Assembly (NCBI GenBank): GCA_011523115.1
Contig: WTHO01000207.1
Coordinates: 1 to 10,510, forward strand
Source: Halieaceae bacterium
GTDB lineage: Bacteria > Pseudomonadota > Gammaproteobacteria > Pseudomonadales > Halieaceae
DNA length: 10,510 nt
Direction of reading: 5' to 3'
Under the pieces are notes generated by a model. The model saw nothing but the letters and a program-made list of their open reading frames with translations. It searched no databases and was not told the DNA's origin. Below are positions 7,746 through 10,510 of the stretch, piece by piece (the stretch's first letter is position 1; the number at the start of each line of letters is the position of its first letter). A program made the translations under genes and the position numbers.

Positions 7746-9122
7746 ATGAGCACCGGCAAATCAGCGCGGAGGCTGCGTGCAGGGATGATTGCCGCAATGC
7801 TCTTGGTCACCCCGCTGGGTCACGGCGCTCCCGGGACAGCCAAACAGCTTGCTACGGGGCAATCCGAAGGCGGCGATTTAGTGCTTCGGTGTGGATTGCT
7901 GATTAATGGCCTCCTTGACGAGCCCCTCGCCGATCAACTCGTCACCATTCAGGCTGGACGCATCACCTCTGTCGAAAGTTTCGACAATGTGCGCGGGAAA
8001 ATTACCGACAGTGCAGTGATGAACCTCTCCGGCTTCACCTGTCTGCCCGGCTTGATCAACACCCACGTTCATTTCGACACCAACCCGGAGGACGCCGCGG
8101 ACTACGGCATCTACGCCCGCAGGACGTTCGGACAAAATCTGCGGCTCATTCTCGACAATGCGAGAACAACGCTCCTGACCGGCTTCACCACCGTAAGGCA
8201 TGTGGGCGCATGGTTCCCCGACGCTGTGTACCAAGCTCGCAAGCTTATCGATCAAGGGCAAGCCATGGGCCCGAGAATTTTAACCGCTGGACCCTATCTC
8301 ACCATCCCGGGCGGCGGCGGCGATCTGACTTTCCCGGAGATACCGCCCGATCAAATCCCATCGGAGTCACAACAAGGGATTGCCAGCACTCCAGCGGGCT
8401 TCGCCACCCGAGCAGAGGCAGCAATTTTGGCCGGAGCCGACTTTTTGAAAGTGATTGCATCAGGAGCCGTATTTTCGATCGGCACCGAACCCGGCGCACC
8501 AGAAATGACCCGCGCCGACATAGAAGCAGTGGTGAAGGTCGCGAGGAAGTATGGCAAGCAGGTGACCGCCCATGTCCACAGCGACCAATCTGGCCAGGAC
8601 GCTATCCTCGCAGGCGTCGACTCTCTGGAGCACGCCTCCCTGTTGGAAGACGATACAATTGTTCTCGCCAGAGACCATGGCGTCGCGCTCTCGATGGATG
8701 TATACAACGGCACGTATACCGACACTGTCGGCCGCCAACAGGGCTACCCGGCCGTTTTCCTTGAGCGCAATACGGCTACCACCGAGACGCAACGCGTCGT
8801 CTTTGAAAAAGCCTATAAAGCGGGCGTCACGCTGCTCTACGGAACAGATGCCGGTGTACTGCCGCACGATATGGGCGGCTGGCAATTTACAACGATGGTG
8901 GAGCGAGGGATGTCGCCCATGGACGCGATCCGATCAGCCACTTCCGTCGCGGCGGAACATTTGGGTCTCGATTCAGACATCGGCGTTATCAGCGCAGGTA
9001 AGGTCGCTGATCTCATTGCGGTTCGCGGAAACCCTTTAGAAAACACAAACACCCTTCGTGCGGTCGAAGTGGTCGTCAAAAACGGCTTCTTGATCAAGAC
9101 CAGCAACGCCCTCCCGCAATAA
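7746..9122 (+). CDS. Exported metal-dependent amidohydrolase (imidazolonepropionase/Xaa-Pro dipeptidase-like)
   Basis: Periplasmic hydrolase of the amidohydrolase superfamily, expected to cleave an amide or peptide bond with a two-metal site. From ATG 7746 it has 458 residues. A signal peptide is clear: KSARRLR, a hydrophobic core MIAAMLLVTPLG, and cleavage around HGA (~28). The metal ligands are all present: HVH (His107, His109) in GLINTHVHFDT, Lys235 in DFLKVIASG (carbamylated bridging Lys), His276 in VTAHVHS, His296 in SLEHAS, and Asp368 in LYGTDAG. This pattern fits the group around Caulobacter Cc2672 and related Xaa-Arg/Xaa-Pro or N-acyl amino-acid hydrolases; the exact substrate is not readable. 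The C-terminal GVISAGKVADLIAV strand rebuilds the small beta-sandwich with the N-terminus. A longer reading from ATG 7674 would overlap the MFS gene and bury the signal peptide, so it was not used. The ribosome site before 7746 is weak, suggesting re-initiation after the MFS stop. Confidence 0.9.
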   Translation: MSTGKSARRLRAGMIAAMLLVTPLGHGAPGTAKQLATGQSEGGDLVLRCGLLINGLLDEPLADQLVTIQAGRITSVESFDNVRGKITDSAVMNLSGFTCLPGLINTHVHFDTNPEDAADYGIYARRTFGQNLRLILDNARTTLLTGFTTVRHVGAWFPDAVYQARKLIDQGQAMGPRILTAGPYLTIPGGGGDLTFPEIPPDQIPSESQQGIASTPAGFATRAEAAILAGADFLKVIASGAVFSIGTEPGAPEMTRADIEAVVKVARKYGKQVTAHVHSDQSGQDAILAGVDSLEHASLLEDDTIVLARDHGVALSMDVYNGTYTDTVGRQQGYPAVFLERNTATTETQRVVFEKAYKAGVTLLYGTDAGVLPHDMGGWQFTTMVERGMSPMDAIRSATSVAAEHLGLDSDIGVISAGKVADLIAVRGNPLENTNTLRAVEVVVKNGFLIKTSNALPQ

Positions 9123-9181
9123 GTTGAACCCCCCGCAGGACTTGGCCATCATAACGGCCCTAACGACCACCGGCGATCAAC

Positions 9182-9739
9182 ATGGACATTGGTATTCCGA
9201 TCAAGGACCTCGGCCCTTACGACATCGAACCGCTAAAGACCAAAATTATGGGCTTACCTGAAGATGCTTGGTGGGGTAACCAGTATCGCCAGCTTGAGTA
9301 TGAAGTTCATCAGCACACCCAGTCGATCGTTATGGTCTTTACCAGCGGCGAGGGCTGGCCAAACATTGAAGTCTCCAAGGACGAAGGTTGGGATCTATTG
9401 GCCGACGAAGCGTTACCGCTGATGCACCAAATCCTTGAAGATCATTACCCCCCTGGTGGCACCATTATCCGCGCGATGGCAGCCCGACTCGAAGCAGGCG
9501 GTATCATCAAGCCGCACACCGATAAGCATCCGTCATTTCACTACGGACATCGCATACATATACCGATATACACCAATCCCAGAGTCAGATTTATGATTGA
9601 CGGCAGACCGCAACAGATGCCTATCGGTCACGTTTACGAGATCAATAACCAAAAGAAGCATAGTGTGATGAATAAAGGCGGCGAGGGCCGCATTAACTTT
9701 ATTTTCGACTACATCCCGCCCACAAAAATTCAGCGCTAA
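9182..9739 (+). CDS. Aspartyl/asparaginyl beta-hydroxylase-type Fe(II)/2-oxoglutarate dioxygenase
   Basis: A 185-residue protein that is essentially one double-stranded beta-helix domain of the Asp/Asn hydroxylase family (Pfam PF05118 type). Such enzymes hydroxylate an unactivated carbon using O2, Fe(II) and 2-oxoglutarate. Visible active-site residues: His112 and Asp114 in KPHTDKH, the family segment HRIHIPIYTNPRVRFMIDG (123-141), GHVYEINNQKKH with the distal ligand His160, and Arg170 in GRINFIFDY, the likely 2-oxoglutarate carboxylate anchor. The complete H-x-D...H triad resembles bacterial amino-acid hydroxylases; animal AspH lacks the acidic ligand. No signal peptide, so cytoplasmic. It lies 59 bases after the amidohydrolase on the same strand with no terminator between, so it is probably in the same operon. 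The ribosome site before ATG 9182 is weak. A free amino acid, peptide or protein side chain are all possible substrates. Confidence 0.87.
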   Translation: MDIGIPIKDLGPYDIEPLKTKIMGLPEDAWWGNQYRQLEYEVHQHTQSIVMVFTSGEGWPNIEVSKDEGWDLLADEALPLMHQILEDHYPPGGTIIRAMAARLEAGGIIKPHTDKHPSFHYGHRIHIPIYTNPRVRFMIDGRPQQMPIGHVYEINNQKKHSVMNKGGEGRINFIFDYIPPTKIQR

Positions 9740-9770
9740 ATCACTGCACCGCGGGATCGGAAAGCCGCAT

Positions 9771-10433
9771 TCAATCGATGTGCCTTGGAAACGCGCGACG
9801 CAGGAAGTCGCGCGCCACTGCTCTGGCCCGCCGCTTGCTGAGCTCCCTGGGCGTCACCAGCAAACCCAGATGCAGGCCATCAATCAGCGCCGAGTAGCCC
9901 GTTGCCAACTCCCGCGCATCAACGTCTTGATAACCACCCTCGCGAATAATGTCGGTGAATAAAGCTTCCAGCTTCTGGGCCGCCAGGCGGTCCACGGTTG
10001 AGACAATTTTTTGATAAACCGGCCGCGCGCCCGCCTCTCCGTAGTAGGCAAACCATACCGACATCTTTTGCCGCTGGGTGACGCCGCGGCCCAGTTGAAA
10101 ATCCAGCAGGGCGTCGAGCCGTTCGCCCAGATCGGGAATTTCCTCCCCCTCCATAATCTCGATCTGTCCACCGTGATATTCCTCAGCAACAAAACGCAGC
10201 GTTTCCTTGAGTAAATTGTCCTTGCTCTCAAAGTGTAAATTGGCGATGCCCACGCTCAAGCCCGCCTCCCGGGTCACCATCTGCATGGTGATCGCGGACA
10301 AACCATGTTGGGCAATGCACCGAATCGTCGCGTCAATCAGCTGCTGCCGCCGCTCGGCTTTCGGGCGGATCTGGCGGCGTTTGCTGCCGGTATCCGGCAA
10401 CGCTTCTACCACTGCGCCTGACGTATCAGTCAT
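9771..10433 (-). CDS. TetR family transcriptional regulator, BetI-like
   Basis: A 220-residue one-component repressor from ATG 10433. Residues ~26-80 form the TetR DNA-binding domain: ERRQQLIDATIRCIAQHG, then the helix-turn-helix MQMVTREAGLSVGIANLHFE and SKDNLLKETLR. The C-terminal half follows the BetI pattern, with MSVWFAYYGEA (~124-134), VYQKIVSTVDRLAAQKLEALF and GYSALIDGLHLGLL (179-192), matching my recollection of E. coli BetI in order and spacing. BetI senses choline; whether this protein does is unknown, because no choline gene lies in the window. A start at ATG 10508 would add a 25-residue tail and lie inside the operator-like palindrome, upstream of the promoter found here, so 10433 is preferred. 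A poor GAG lies just upstream. It converges on the dioxygenase gene (31-base gap) and probably controls itself and a divergent gene beyond the right edge. Confidence 0.87.
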   Translation of the reverse strand: MTDTSGAVVEALPDTGSKRRQIRPKAERRQQLIDATIRCIAQHGLSAITMQMVTREAGLSVGIANLHFESKDNLLKETLRFVAEEYHGGQIEIMEGEEIPDLGERLDALLDFQLGRGVTQRQKMSVWFAYYGEAGARPVYQKIVSTVDRLAAQKLEALFTDIIREGGYQDVDARELATGYSALIDGLHLGLLVTPRELSKRRARAVARDFLRRAFPRHID

Positions 10434-10461
10434 GTTTTTTCTCAGGACACTCTCGGCATTG

Positions 10462-10490
10462 AGTCTACGGGTATCACCCCAAAGTCTCAA
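10462..10490 (-). promoter_or_regulatory. Sigma70-like promoter of the TetR-family gene
   Basis: Reading leftward: TTGAGA (10490-10485, five of six to TTGACA), a 17-base spacer, then TAGACT (10467-10462, four of six to TATAAT). The expected transcript start is near 10455, about 20 bases before the ATG at 10433. This is the best-fitting promoter in the window. Confidence 0.6.
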
Positions 10491-10494
10491 CGAA

Positions 10495-10510
10495 GAATGA
10501 ACATTCATTC
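10495..10510. promoter_or_regulatory. Palindromic operator-like site (probable TetR-family binding site)
   Basis: GAATGA, four bases (ACAT), then TCATTC: perfect 6-bp inverted half-sites, 16 bases in all, directly upstream of the -35 of the regulator promoter. Half-sites of this size and spacing are typical of TetR-family operators, which commonly lie in the regulator's own upstream region. The site abuts the window edge and may extend further. Confidence 0.65.

Noticed and set aside
8210..8764. 184-residue plus-strand frame inside the amidohydrolase gene
   Set aside because: Arg/Ser/Pro-rich out-of-frame shadow of a gene whose own frame holds all the metal ligands.
9145..9160. GGCC...GGCC repeat between amidohydrolase and dioxygenase as a terminator
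   Set aside because: Only a 4-bp self-complementary stem with an 8-base loop and no T-run; it would not terminate transcription.
10434..10508. Longer regulator start at ATG 10508
   Set aside because: This ATG is inside the palindrome and upstream of the -35/-10 pair; the extra 25 residues are not part of the TetR fold.
1..10510. Search for tRNA, rRNA, CRISPR, insertion sequences, att sites or toxin-antitoxin genes
   Set aside because: No array, terminal inverted repeats, transposase motif or tRNA-like cloverleaf was seen; genes fill nearly the whole window and all intergenic gaps are under 300 bases.

Overview
The window looks like chromosomal DNA from a Gram-negative, probably marine gammaproteobacterium. 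This rests on gene content and style: a large TonB-dependent outer-membrane receptor of the kind common in oligotrophic marine and sphingomonad-like bacteria, a TPR-sulfotransferase, exported hydrolases, and moderately GC-rich, tightly packed genes. The taxonomic placement is inference. I see no rRNA, tRNA, insertion sequence, phage gene or CRISPR array.

Layout, left to right. A minus-strand pair opens the window: a LysE/RhtB-type exporter (181-804) whose stop codon overlaps a TTG start of an MFS permease running off the left edge (1-184). Divergent from them is a TonB-dependent receptor (1025-3418). It ends in a strong intrinsic terminator that touches the stop codon of the convergent gene. 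The next minus-strand pair (4394-6394 and 3463-4401) is translationally coupled: a TPR protein with a C-terminal, tyrosylprotein-sulfotransferase-like domain, then a predicted six-bladed beta-propeller of unknown function. Divergent from this pair is a plus-strand run: an MFS permease (6553-7728), an exported metal-dependent amidohydrolase (7746-9122) and a small Fe(II)/2-oxoglutarate dioxygenase of the Asp/Asn hydroxylase type (9182-9739). A convergent BetI-like TetR regulator (9771-10433) closes the window, with a readable promoter and a palindromic operator-like site at the right edge.

How the genes may work together (inference). The receptor, MFS permease, exported amidohydrolase and dioxygenase would fit a scavenging route for an amide- or peptide-like solute: import across the outer membrane, hydrolysis in the periplasm, import of the product, oxidation in the cytoplasm. 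The LysE exporter could vent excess amino acid. The receptor is separated from the plus-strand run by the sulfotransferase pair, so this link is loose. The sulfotransferase/propeller pair is the least conventional part. The sulfotransferase keeps the key residues of the tyrosylprotein sulfotransferase type, and the propeller carries a regular His/Arg pattern, one residue per blade.
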